From assembly GCA_020848615.1 (NCBI GenBank), contig JADLHW010000098.1, positions 1-46,303 of the forward strand: DNA of 46,303 bases, read 5' to 3'. The position numbers were made by a program, and so were the translations under genes. Below, in pieces: positions 7,763 through 15,423 of the stretch. The DNA is from Thermoleophilia bacterium. GTDB taxonomy: Bacteria > Actinomycetota > Thermoleophilia > Miltoncostaeales > Miltoncostaeaceae. The first letter of the stretch is position 1. Each line of letters starts with the position of its first letter. A model generated the notes under the pieces. That model ran no database searches. It had not been told where the DNA came from and saw only the letters and a list, made by a program, of their open reading frames with translations.

Positions 7763-7776
7763 CGAACAATAGTTCG
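7763..7776. promoter_or_regulatory. LexA-type SOS box 1
   Basis: CGAAC-AATA-GTTCG, a perfect inverted repeat with the CGAAC-N4-GTTC spacing of Gram-positive LexA operators. It overlaps the TATTGT -10 hexamer (minus strand, 7766-7771) of the two-helix membrane protein gene, so a bound repressor would block RNA polymerase. Confidence 0.75.
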
Positions 7777-7788
7777 TGCGTCGGACGG

Positions 7789-7802
7789 CGAACAGGTGTT
7801 CC
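7789..7802. promoter_or_regulatory. LexA-type SOS box 2
   Basis: CGAAC-AGGT-GTTCC matches the published Bacillus-type LexA consensus CGAACRNRYGTTYC at every position. It lies 26 bases centre-to-centre from box 1 and covers the -35 zone of the same minus-strand promoter. Confidence 0.78.
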
Positions 7803-7967
7803 GGCGAATTCCCTCCTCGGCGCGCTCGGCGGCCCGGGGCCGGAGGGGGCGCCGGGTCGCCCGCACCGGGGTGATCCGCCGGGGGCGGCGCGCGGGCGGA
7901 ATCGCCGCCGGCGGGGGCCCCGGGGGCGCCCGTGGGGGGACCTGGCCTTCCGAGGGGGGCTGACGGA

Positions 7968-7996
7968 TTGTCATGTGGGGAGAAGTGGGGTACGGT
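7968..7996 (+). promoter_or_regulatory. mraZ promoter
   Basis: The -35 TTGTCA (7968-7973) and -10 TACGGT (7991-7996) are separated by exactly 17 bases. The -10 ends 7 bases before ATG 8004, so the transcript would start at or next to the start codon (leaderless). It drives the dcw cluster and is overlapped by the MraZ operator. Confidence 0.75.
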
Positions 7997-8000
7997 GGGG
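7975..8000 (+). promoter_or_regulatory. MraZ operator: three GTGGGG direct repeats
   Basis: GTGGGG occurs at 7975-7980, 7985-7990 and 7995-8000, an exact 10-base period. This is the arrangement known for MraZ operators (TGGG direct repeats with about 5-base spacers, one per helical turn). The repeats lie between and over the -35/-10 boxes, so MraZ probably represses its own cluster. Confidence 0.85.
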
Positions 8001-8003
8001 AAC

Positions 8004-8453
8004 ATGAACCGCCGGCTCCTCTCCGGGACCCACGAATGCAGCCTCGACGACCGTCACCGCATCGCCATCCCGGCACGGCTCCGCGAGCCGTTCGCCGACG
8101 GGGCGGTGGTGGGATGGTGGATCGACGAGTGCCTGGTCGTCGTGCCCCGGCGGGAGTGGGACGACCTGATCGGGAAGACCTTCGGGGAGATGTCCGTGCT
8201 TGACGACGAGAGCCGCGAGCTCATGCGGTTCCTGCTCGCCGGCGCGTACGAGCAGGACCTCGACAAGCAGGGCCGCGTCATGCTGCCCCCCGACCTGCGC
8301 GAGCACGGAGGCATCGGCCAGCGCGCCAGGGTCGTCGGGGCCGGCGACTATCTCGAAGTCTGGGACCCGGACCGCCTGGACCAGCGGTTCGCAGCGCTCC
8401 GGCGGGAGGGGGTGTCAGCCCGTGCCAAGCGTCTTGCCAACCGTGGTGCCTGA
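8004..8453 (+). CDS. mraZ: MraZ, transcriptional regulator of the dcw cluster
   Basis: 149-aa SpoVT/AbrB-like protein with the two MraZ half-repeats: SLDDRHRIAIPARLRE near the N-terminus and DLDKQGRVMLPPDLRE later (the D-x-K/R-x-R-x-x-x-P signature). MraZ forms a ring oligomer that binds spaced GTGGG repeats, and exactly such repeats lie immediately upstream. ATG 8004 follows GTGGGGAAC, which doubles as a purine-rich region, and is 7 bases from the -10. It is the first gene of the division and wall cluster and overlaps rsmH at its 3' end. Confidence 0.96.
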   Translation: MNRRLLSGTHECSLDDRHRIAIPARLREPFADGAVVGWWIDECLVVVPRREWDDLIGKTFGEMSVLDDESRELMRFLLAGAYEQDLDKQGRVMLPPDLREHGGIGQRARVVGAGDYLEVWDPDRLDQRFAALRREGVSARAKRLANRGA

Positions 8454-9396
8454 GGTCGTGGCGGTCCACGACCCCGTCCTGCTCGACGAGGTCGCGGACG
8501 CGCTGCGCCCCGGCCCGGGAGGCGTGGTCGTCGACTGCACGTTCGGCGCCGGCGGGCATGCCCGCCGCCTCGCGCGGAACCTCGGGCCCGGCGGCCTCTA
8601 CATCGCGATCGACCAGGACCCGGAGGTGGAGGAGCACTTCGACGCCTTCGCCGCCTCCGTGGACTGCGAGACCCGCTTCATCCGGCGCAACTTCGCCCTG
8701 GCCGTCGCGGACCTGGTGGACGAGGGCGTGCGCGCCGACTGCATCCTCATGGACCTCGGGCTGTCGTCCATGCAGATCGACCGGCCGGAGCGCGGCTTCT
8801 CGTACAGCCGCCAGGCCCCGCTGGACATGCGCATGGACCCCGACCGGGAGACCTCCGCGGCCGACCTGGTCGCCACCGCCTCCGAGCAGGACCTCACCCG
8901 CTGGTTCAGGCAGTACGGCGAGGAGCGCTTCGCCAAGCAGATCGCCCGCGCGATCGTGCGCCGCCGCGCCCAGGAGCCCATCGCGAGCACCGGCGAGCTG
9001 GTCGAGGTGGTGCGCTCCGCCGTTCCCGCCGGGGCGCTGTTCGCCGGCGGCCACCCCGCCAAGCGCGTGTTCCAGGCCCTGCGCATCGTGGTCAACGACG
9101 AGCTGGACCTCCTGCCCGGCGCGCTGGACGACGCGTTCGACCTGCTGGCCCCCGGCGGGCGCATGGCGGTCATCAGCTTCCACTCGCTCGAGGACCGGGC
9201 GGTGAAGCGGTTCATGCAGCAGCGCTCCGCGGGCTGCATCTGCCCGCCCGGCATGCCGGTGTGCGGATGCGGCCGCGACGCCGAGGCGGAGCTGCTGAAC
9301 CGCCGCGCCGTGATGCCGCACGCCTGCGAGGTGCACCGCAACCCGCGCGCCAAGAGCGCCCGGATGCGCGCCCTGCGGCGCCGGGAGGGCGCGTGA
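8446..9396 (+). CDS. rsmH: 16S rRNA m4C1402 methyltransferase RsmH
   Basis: SAM-dependent enzyme that N4-methylates C1402 of 16S rRNA. Visible: VHDPVLLDEVADAL at the N-terminus, SAM loop CTFGAGGHARRLA, IAIDQDPE, ILMDLGLSSMQID, RGFSYSRQAPLDMRMDP and the late VISFHSLEDRAVKRF; these are all RsmH hallmarks. The start is uncertain: GTG 8443 or 8446 overlap mraZ, and GTG 8458 lies just after its stop and gives MAVHDPVLL. All retain the full domain. The end overlaps ftsL as GTGA at 9393-9396. About 316 aa, normal for the family. Confidence 0.95.
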   Translation: MPEVVAVHDPVLLDEVADALRPGPGGVVVDCTFGAGGHARRLARNLGPGGLYIAIDQDPEVEEHFDAFAASVDCETRFIRRNFALAVADLVDEGVRADCILMDLGLSSMQIDRPERGFSYSRQAPLDMRMDPDRETSAADLVATASEQDLTRWFRQYGEERFAKQIARAIVRRRAQEPIASTGELVEVVRSAVPAGALFAGGHPAKRVFQALRIVVNDELDLLPGALDDAFDLLAPGGRMAVISFHSLEDRAVKRFMQQRSAGCICPPGMPVCGCGRDAEAELLNRRAVMPHACEVHRNPRAKSARMRALRRREGA

Positions 9397-9794
9397 CCGC
9401 CCGGGCCCGCGGCGCGGCCGCCGCCCGCCCCCGTCCGCGGACCCGGGAGGAGGCGCCCCGTCCGCGCCCCCGCCAGGTGCCCGCGCCGCGGGCGGCGGCC
9501 CGGCGCCGTCCGGTCGCCCGTCCCCGGGGCATCGCCCTGTGGATCCCGGCCGTGGCGATCCTGCTCGGCGGCATCGTGTGGGTGAACGTCGCCCGGCTGC
9601 AGCTCACCGACCAGACCAGCAGGGTCATCGAGCGCTCCAGCGCGGTGCGCTCCGAGATGCTGCGCCTCGAGGCGAAGTTCAACCAGCAGAACGCCTCCGT
9701 GCAGGAGCAGGCCCGCACGCGCCTGCGCATGGATCAGCCCGCCAGCGACGGCGATGTGAAGTTCCTGTCCGTGCCGTCGATCCCCACCCGGTAG
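9393..9794 (+). CDS. ftsL: FtsL-like cell division protein
   Basis: 133-aa bitopic protein in the ftsL position between rsmH and ftsI. A basic, Pro/Arg-rich cytoplasmic N-terminus (about 1-46) is followed by one transmembrane helix (IALWIPAVAILLGGIVWVNV, about 47-66) and a short periplasmic coiled coil (about 70-110) with heptad-like Leu/Ile/Val (LTDQTSRVIERSSAVRSEML). FtsL scaffolds FtsQ and FtsW/FtsI at the septum. Primary sequence is poorly conserved in the family, so the call rests on topology and gene order. It starts with GTG in a 4-base overlap with rsmH; ftsI begins 3 bases after its stop. Confidence 0.85.
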   Translation: MTARARGAAAARPRPRTREEAPRPRPRQVPAPRAAARRRPVARPRGIALWIPAVAILLGGIVWVNVARLQLTDQTSRVIERSSAVRSEMLRLEAKFNQQNASVQEQARTRLRMDQPASDGDVKFLSVPSIPTR

Positions 9795-9797
9795 GCG

Positions 9798-11603
9798 GTG
9801 AGCGGCCGGCCCCCGCAGCGCGGGCGTCCCCCGTCGGGCGCGCGCAGGCCCGTCCGACGCCGCCGGTCCCCGGCGGGGCGGGCGGTGACCCGCCGGGAGT
9901 CGAACCGGCGCATCCGCATGCTCGGCGCCCTGGTGATGGCGGGTGTGGGGCTCATGGCCCTGCGGGCGCTGTGGGTGGGCGGGGTGCGGGCCGACGCGCT
10001 CTCGACGCAGGCCAGGAACCAACAGGAGCGCACGTTCGCGGTGCCGGCCGAGCGCGGGATCATCGAGGACCGCAGCGGCATGCAGCTCGCCTCCGACAAG
10101 CCCACCGCCACCGTCTCGGCCACCCCGTACCTGGTGACCGACCCGGCCGACACCGCGGCCGCGCTGGCGCGGGTCCTGAAGGTCCCGGCGAAGGACATCG
10201 AGTCCAAGCTGCGCGACGGCGGCGGCTACGCGGTCATCGCCAAGGGCGTGGAGCAGGACGTCGCGAAGGCGATCCGGGACGAGGAGCTCACCGGCATCGA
10301 CGTCGAGGACACCTGGACCCGGTACCTGCCGCAGGGGCGCCTGGCCGCGCAGGTGGTGGGCCTGGTGGGCGACGAGGGCGGCCAGGGCGGCGTGGAGGCG
10401 GCGCTCGACACGGAGCTCACGGGGACGCCCGGCGTGCGGGAGATCTCCCGCGACCCGCTGGGGCACACGCTGCGCACCCTGCACCAGAAGGAGCCGGTGC
10501 GCGGCACCACGGTGCGCCTCAGCCTCGACTCGGCGACCCAGCTGCAGGTGGAGCGCATCCTCGCCGAGACCCGCAAGAGGTTCGGGGCCAAGAGCGCGTC
10601 GGCCGTCGTGATGCGCCCGCAGGACGGGGCGATCCTCGCGATGGCGAGCGTCCCGCGGTTCAACCCCAACGACCGCACGCGCTACGTGCCGGAGCTCGTC
10701 CGGAACCGTCCCTCCCAGGACATCTACGAGCCGGGCTCCACCTTCAAGATCGTGGCGATCGCCGGGGCCATCGAGGACGGCAAGGTCACGCCTGCCACGC
10801 GCTTCAACGTGCCCGAGACCATCACCCTGTTCGACCGCCCGCTGCGCGACTCGCACAACGAGGGCGCCACCACCTGGAGCGTGGGCGACATCCTGGAGCG
10901 GTCGTCCAACAAGGGCACCGTGCTCATCGCCCAGCGCCTCGGCGCCGAGGCCGGCAAGGCGTATCTGCCGGGAACCCCGGACAGCGACCGCCGCCTGTCG
11001 GAGTGGATCACCCGGTTCGGCTTCGGGTCGAAGACCGGCATCGACGTGCCGGGCGAGGAGTCCGGGCGCATCCCGGACATCGACAAGTACCCGGAGGAGT
11101 GGTCGGGGACGTCGATCCTCAACATCCCCATCGGCCAGGGCGTGCTGGTCACCGAGCTGCAGACCGCCCGCGCGTACGCGGCCATCGCCAACGGCGGCCG
11201 GCTGGTGACCCCCCACGTGGTCGCGAAGGTCGGCGGCCGGAAGGTCGAGCACCCGGCCGGCCGGCGGGTGATCAGCTGGAAGACCTCGCGGAAGATGGAC
11301 GCGATGCTGCGCAAGGCCGTGAGCGCGGAGGGCACCGGCTCCGCCGCCGAGGTCCCGGGCTACGACGTGGCCGGCAAGACCGGTACCGCGAACAAGATCG
11401 ACCCGAAGACCGGGAAGTACTCCCAGACCAGGTACGTGGCCTCGTTCGTGGGCTACGTGCCGGCCGGGAACCCCCAGCTGCTCATCGCCGTGACGGTCGA
11501 CGAGCCGCAGCAGCAGTCGATCTTCGGCGGTGACGTCGCCGCGCCGGCGTTCAGCCGCATCGCGCAGTTCTCCCTGCTGAGGATGGAAATCCCGCCTGCC
11601 TGA
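9798..11603 (+). CDS. ftsI: FtsI / class B penicillin-binding protein (septal transpeptidase)
   Basis: 601-aa class B PBP cross-linking septal peptidoglycan. A basic cytoplasmic N-terminus precedes one transmembrane helix at about 41-61. The PBP dimerisation module follows (RGIIEDRSGMQLAS), then the transpeptidase domain with all three active-site motifs: SxxK in EPGSTFK (Ser314), SxN as S369-S370-N371 and KTG in GKTGTAN (Lys527). No C-terminal PASTA repeats are present. The start is GTG 9798, three bases after ftsL. Context and size make it FtsI rather than an elongation PBP. Confidence 0.95.
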   Translation: MSGRPPQRGRPPSGARRPVRRRRSPAGRAVTRRESNRRIRMLGALVMAGVGLMALRALWVGGVRADALSTQARNQQERTFAVPAERGIIEDRSGMQLASDKPTATVSATPYLVTDPADTAAALARVLKVPAKDIESKLRDGGGYAVIAKGVEQDVAKAIRDEELTGIDVEDTWTRYLPQGRLAAQVVGLVGDEGGQGGVEAALDTELTGTPGVREISRDPLGHTLRTLHQKEPVRGTTVRLSLDSATQLQVERILAETRKRFGAKSASAVVMRPQDGAILAMASVPRFNPNDRTRYVPELVRNRPSQDIYEPGSTFKIVAIAGAIEDGKVTPATRFNVPETITLFDRPLRDSHNEGATTWSVGDILERSSNKGTVLIAQRLGAEAGKAYLPGTPDSDRRLSEWITRFGFGSKTGIDVPGEESGRIPDIDKYPEEWSGTSILNIPIGQGVLVTELQTARAYAAIANGGRLVTPHVVAKVGGRKVEHPAGRRVISWKTSRKMDAMLRKAVSAEGTGSAAEVPGYDVAGKTGTANKIDPKTGKYSQTRYVASFVGYVPAGNPQLLIAVTVDEPQQQSIFGGDVAAPAFSRIAQFSLLRMEIPPA

Positions 11604-11621
11604 GCGTCCGGGGCCCTCTGG

Positions 11622-11627
11622 TAGCAT
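11622..11627 (+). promoter_or_regulatory. candidate -10 box (TAGCAT) for murE
   Basis: TAGCAT lies 10 bases before ATG 11638, in the short gap after ftsI. It follows the TANNNT-N7-10-start pattern seen at several other operon heads here. No -35 is recognisable, so it may be an internal promoter of modest strength. Confidence 0.4.
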
Positions 11628-11637
11628 CGCCGCCCGG

Positions 11638-13131
11638 ATGACCCTCAGCGAGCTCGTGGAGGCGGTTCCCGGCGCGAAGCTGCTGGGACCGCACGGCGCC
11701 GAGCACCTCCCCGCACCGCCGGCGCCCGAGACGACCGTCCACCGTGCGGCCCCGCGTGCCGACGCGGCCGGCCCGGGCGATCTGTTCGCGTGTGTGCGCG
11801 GCGTCACCGCCGACGGGCACGACTTCGCGGCCCAGGCGGTGGCCGCCGGGGCGACGGCGCTCATCGTGGAGCGCCCGCTGGACCTGCCGGTGCCGCAGGT
11901 GCTGGTGCCCGACGCCCGCCTGGCCGTGGCGCTGGCCGCCGGCATCCTGGCCGGCCGCCCGGCCGACCGCCTGGCGATCGTGGGCATCACCGGCACGAAC
12001 GGCAAGACCACCTCCAGCTACCTGGTGCGCGCCGTGCTGGAGGCCGCCGGTCACCGCGCCGGCCTGGTGGGCACCGTCGAGACCATCGTGGGCGGCGCCC
12101 CCGACCCGGCGGTCCACACCACGCCCGACCCGGTGTCGCTGCACGCCCTGTTCGGCCGCATGGTCGCCGCGGGCGACACGGCGTGCGCGATGGAGGTGTC
12201 GTCCCACGCCCTCGCCCAGCGGCGGGTCGCGGGGGTGCCGTTCGCCGCCGCGGTCTTCACGAACCTCACGCGGGACCACCTGGACTACCACCCCGACGTG
12301 GAGGACTACTACCTCGCCAAGCGCCGGCTGTTCATGCGGCCCGGCGGCGACGGCCCGGACCCGCCGGGCGCGTCCAACCTGGACGACGCCCATGGGGCCC
12401 GGCTCGCCCGCGAGGCGGGCCTGCTGGGCTACGCGATCGACGCGCCCGCCGACGTGCGCCCGGTGGAGTTCCGCTCCACCGCCCTCGGCACGTGGGCGCG
12501 GGTCGCCACGCCCCGCGGGATCCTGGAGCTGGAGACGCATCTGCGCGGCCGGTTCAACCTCGCGAACGCCCTCGGCGTTATCAGCGTGGGAGAACTGATG
12601 GGGATCCCGCACGACCGCGTCGCCGCCGGGATCGGCTCGGTGCGCGGGGTTCCGGGGCGCCTGGAGCCCATCGAGGCCGGCCAGGAGTTCCAGGTGCTGG
12701 TGGACTACGCCCACACCCCGGACGCCCTCGAGACGGTCCTCACCGCGGTGCGCGGGTTCGCCGGCGACGGCCGCGTGATCGCGGTGTTCGGGTGCGGCGG
12801 CGACCGCGACCGCGGCAAGCGCCCGCAGATGGGTGCGATCGCCCGGCGGCTGGCCGACGTCGCGGTGGTGACATCCGACAACCCCCGCTCGGAGGACCCG
12901 GAGGTCATCATCCGTGCGATCCTCGACGGCGCCGAGGGGGGGCCTGCCCGCCTGGTGGTGGAGCCCGACCGGCGCGCCGCGATCGGCGCCGCCGTCGCGA
13001 TGGCGGCACCCGGCGACGTCGTGCTCATCGCCGGCAAGGGACATGAGCGCGGACAGGAGGCGCACGGCGTGATCACCCCGTTCGACGACCGCGAGGTCGC
13101 CCGGGCGGCCCTCGAGGGGGCCCCGGCGTGA
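11638..13131 (+). CDS. murE: MurE, UDP-MurNAc-tripeptide ligase (meso-DAP adding)
   Basis: 497-aa Mur ligase that adds the third residue to UDP-MurNAc-L-Ala-D-Glu. The ATP loop GITGTNGKTT is at 116-125, the central domain has HTTPDPVSLHAL and MEVSSHAL (UDP-sugar contacts), and the C-terminal domain has DYAHTPDALE and the substrate motif DNPR at 414-417. DNPR is the known determinant for meso-diaminopimelate as opposed to lysine, so the wall is predicted to be DAP-type. ATG 11638 is 34 bases after ftsI. Its end overlaps murF by 4 bases (GTGA). Confidence 0.96.
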   Translation: MTLSELVEAVPGAKLLGPHGAEHLPAPPAPETTVHRAAPRADAAGPGDLFACVRGVTADGHDFAAQAVAAGATALIVERPLDLPVPQVLVPDARLAVALAAGILAGRPADRLAIVGITGTNGKTTSSYLVRAVLEAAGHRAGLVGTVETIVGGAPDPAVHTTPDPVSLHALFGRMVAAGDTACAMEVSSHALAQRRVAGVPFAAAVFTNLTRDHLDYHPDVEDYYLAKRRLFMRPGGDGPDPPGASNLDDAHGARLAREAGLLGYAIDAPADVRPVEFRSTALGTWARVATPRGILELETHLRGRFNLANALGVISVGELMGIPHDRVAAGIGSVRGVPGRLEPIEAGQEFQVLVDYAHTPDALETVLTAVRGFAGDGRVIAVFGCGGDRDRGKRPQMGAIARRLADVAVVTSDNPRSEDPEVIIRAILDGAEGGPARLVVEPDRRAAIGAAVAMAAPGDVVLIAGKGHERGQEAHGVITPFDDREVARAALEGAPA

Positions 13132-14432
13132 GGCTCGCCATCGCCGACATCCTCGCCGCCGCTCCCACCGCCCGGCTGGCGTGCGGCGAGGCGTCCATGA
13201 CGGTGGAGGGCGCGTTCGTCGACTCGCGGTCCCCGGTGCCCGGCGCCCTGTTCGCGGGCCTGCCCGGGGAGACCGCCGACGGGGGCCTGCACGCGCCGGC
13301 CGCCCTGGACGGCGGCGCCGCCGCCGCCCTGGTGGGGGAGGCCGCATGGGAGGCGGCGGGGGAGGCGCTCGCGAGCCGGGGCCGCCCGGTGATCGTGGCC
13401 GCCCAGCCCCTGGCGGTGCTGGAGGCCGCCGGCCGGCTGGCGCTGGACCGGCTGGGCGCGCCGGTGGTGGCGGTGACCGGGTCGGTGGGGAAGACCACCA
13501 CCAAGGACATCCTGGTCGCCATGCTCCGCACCGCCGGCGTGCGGGCGGAGGGCACCCCCGGGAACCGGAATACCGAGGTCGGCGTTCCCATGTCGCTGAT
13601 CGGCCTCCCGCACGACACCGAGGTCGCCGTGGTGGAGATGGGCATGCGCGGCACCGGGCAGATCGCCGCGCTCGCCCGCCTGGCGCCGCCGCGGGTGGCC
13701 TGCATCAGCAGCATCGCCCCGGTGCACCTGGAGCTCCTGGGCACCGTGGAGGCCATCGCCGCGGCGAAGGCCGAGGTGTTCTGCACACTCGGGCCGGGCG
13801 ACACGGCGGTTGTCCCGGCGGGCGAGCCCCTGCTGGCGCCGCACCTGGCGGCCCTGCCGGACGGCGTCCGGGTGGTGGAGTTCGCCGACCTGCCGGACGG
13901 CGCGGTGGAGCTGAACCTCGGCAAGGCCTGGCAGCGACGCAACGCCGCCGCCGCGCTGGCGTGCTGCGAGGCCCTCGGGATGATGCCGCCGCGGGGCGCC
14001 AGGGTGGACGTCGACCTGTCGGCGATGCGCGGCCAGGAGCACCCGCTGGCGGTGGGCGGCACCCTCATCGAGGACTGCTACAACGCCAACCCGGTCGCCA
14101 TGCGCGCCGCGCTGACGGACCTTGCGGGGCGGACCGGCCGCCGGGTGGCGGTGCTCGGCGACATGTTCGAGCTGGGGTCCGACGAGCTCACGTACCACCG
14201 CCAGGTGGGCGAGCTGGTCGCCGACCTGGGCGTCGACCTGCTGGTGGCGGTGGGGACCCTGGCCCAGCAGTACGCGGCGGGCGCGGCGGGGGTCCCCGCG
14301 CACCGGTTCGCCGACGCCGCGGAGGCCGCGGCGGGCGTCCCCGGGCTGCTGCACGCGGGCGACGTGGTGCTGGTGAAGGCCTCCCGCGGGATGGCCCTCG
14401 AAGCCGTCGCGAACGCCGTCAGGGAGCGCTGA
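13128..14432 (+). CDS. murF: MurF, UDP-MurNAc-tripeptide--D-Ala-D-Ala ligase
   Basis: 434-aa Mur ligase completing the pentapeptide precursor. The N-terminal domain contains VDSRSPVPGALFAGLPGE, the ATP loop is VTGSVGKTTTKDIL, followed by GNRNTEVGVPMSL and VVEMGMRGTGQIA, with the C-terminal DCYNANPVAM and LGDMFELG typical of MurF. It starts at GTG 13128 inside the murE stop and ends 13 bases before mraY. All catalytic motifs are present. Confidence 0.96.
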   Translation: MRLAIADILAAAPTARLACGEASMTVEGAFVDSRSPVPGALFAGLPGETADGGLHAPAALDGGAAAALVGEAAWEAAGEALASRGRPVIVAAQPLAVLEAAGRLALDRLGAPVVAVTGSVGKTTTKDILVAMLRTAGVRAEGTPGNRNTEVGVPMSLIGLPHDTEVAVVEMGMRGTGQIAALARLAPPRVACISSIAPVHLELLGTVEAIAAAKAEVFCTLGPGDTAVVPAGEPLLAPHLAALPDGVRVVEFADLPDGAVELNLGKAWQRRNAAAALACCEALGMMPPRGARVDVDLSAMRGQEHPLAVGGTLIEDCYNANPVAMRAALTDLAGRTGRRVAVLGDMFELGSDELTYHRQVGELVADLGVDLLVAVGTLAQQYAAGAAGVPAHRFADAAEAAAGVPGLLHAGDVVLVKASRGMALEAVANAVRER

Positions 14433-14445
14433 CATCGCCGGCCAG

Positions 14446-15423
14446 ATGCCACGCATCCTGATCGCCGCGATCGGGGCCACCATGCTCATGCTGTTCCTCG
14501 GCCCCCGGTTCATCAGCTGGCTGCGGACGAACGAGGTGGGCCAGTTCGTGCGTCCCCAGGGGCTCATCCCCGACGCCCACGCCGAGAAGCAGGGCACCCC
14601 CACCATGGGCGGCCTGCTCATCCTGTTCGCCACCGCGGTGCCCTTCGTGATCCTGTCCTCGCGCAGCACCGAGGCGATGCTGGTGCTGTTCGTGACCCTG
14701 GCGAGCGGGCTCATCGGGTTCCTCGACGACTTCACCAAGATCGTCCGCAAGCGGTCCCTGGGGCTGTCCGGGAAGCTGCGCATCCTCGGCCTGGTCGTGG
14801 TGTCGGCGGTGCTGGTGTACGTGGCGACCGAGGTCGTGGGCCTCGACACGACGCTCAGCATCCAGCCCGTCCACCGCGACATCGACCTCACCCTGGCGGG
14901 GTACTTCCTGCTGGTGATGCTCGTGGTGGTGGGGTCCGCGAACGCCGTGAACCTCACCGACGGCCTGGACGGCCTCGCCGCCGGCACCACCGCCATCGCG
15001 CTGCTGAGCTTCACCGGCATCGCGTTCGTGGACGGCCGCACGGACCTGGCGATGTTCGGCGCCACGCTCATGGGCGCGTGCGTGGGCTTCCTGTGGTTCA
15101 ACTCGTTCCCGGCCCAGGTGTTCATGGGCGACACCGGCAGCTACGCCCTGGGCGGCGCGCTGGCGGCGATGGCGGTGATGACGAAGACCGAGGTGCTGCT
15201 GGGCATCATCGGCGCGATCTTCGTGGCCGAGGCCCTGTCGGTGATGATCCAGGTGGTGGTCTTCAAGCGGTACCGCCGGCGCGTGTTCCTGATGGCGCCG
15301 CTGCACCACCACTTCGAGATGGCCGGGTGGAGCGAGACGAAGATCATCGTGCGCCTGTGGCTCATCGCGCGGCTGTTCTCGGCGGTCGGCTTCACCCTGG
15401 ACTACCGGGCGGTCACGGGGTGA
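14446..15423 (+). CDS. mraY: MraY, phospho-MurNAc-pentapeptide translocase
   Basis: 325-aa polytopic enzyme making lipid I from UDP-MurNAc-pentapeptide and undecaprenyl phosphate at the inner membrane face. About ten hydrophobic helices. The MraY motifs are complete: AEKQGTPTMGGLLIL, LIGFLDDFTKI, NAVNLTDGLDGLAAG, GDTGSYALGG and the PLHHHFEMAGW loop near the C-terminus. ATG 14446. It ends in a GTGA overlap with murD at 15420. Confidence 0.97.
   Translation: MPRILIAAIGATMLMLFLGPRFISWLRTNEVGQFVRPQGLIPDAHAEKQGTPTMGGLLILFATAVPFVILSSRSTEAMLVLFVTLASGLIGFLDDFTKIVRKRSLGLSGKLRILGLVVVSAVLVYVATEVVGLDTTLSIQPVHRDIDLTLAGYFLLVMLVVVGSANAVNLTDGLDGLAAGTTAIALLSFTGIAFVDGRTDLAMFGATLMGACVGFLWFNSFPAQVFMGDTGSYALGGALAAMAVMTKTEVLLGIIGAIFVAEALSVMIQVVVFKRYRRRVFLMAPLHHHFEMAGWSETKIIVRLWLIARLFSAVGFTLDYRAVTG

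Noticed and set aside
8598-12011. Very long open frame on the minus strand (1137 codons) across rsmH-ftsL-ftsI-murE
   Set aside because: Antisense shadow of GC-rich coding sequence; low-complexity Arg/Ala/His/Gly composition and complete overlap with four well-supported genes.
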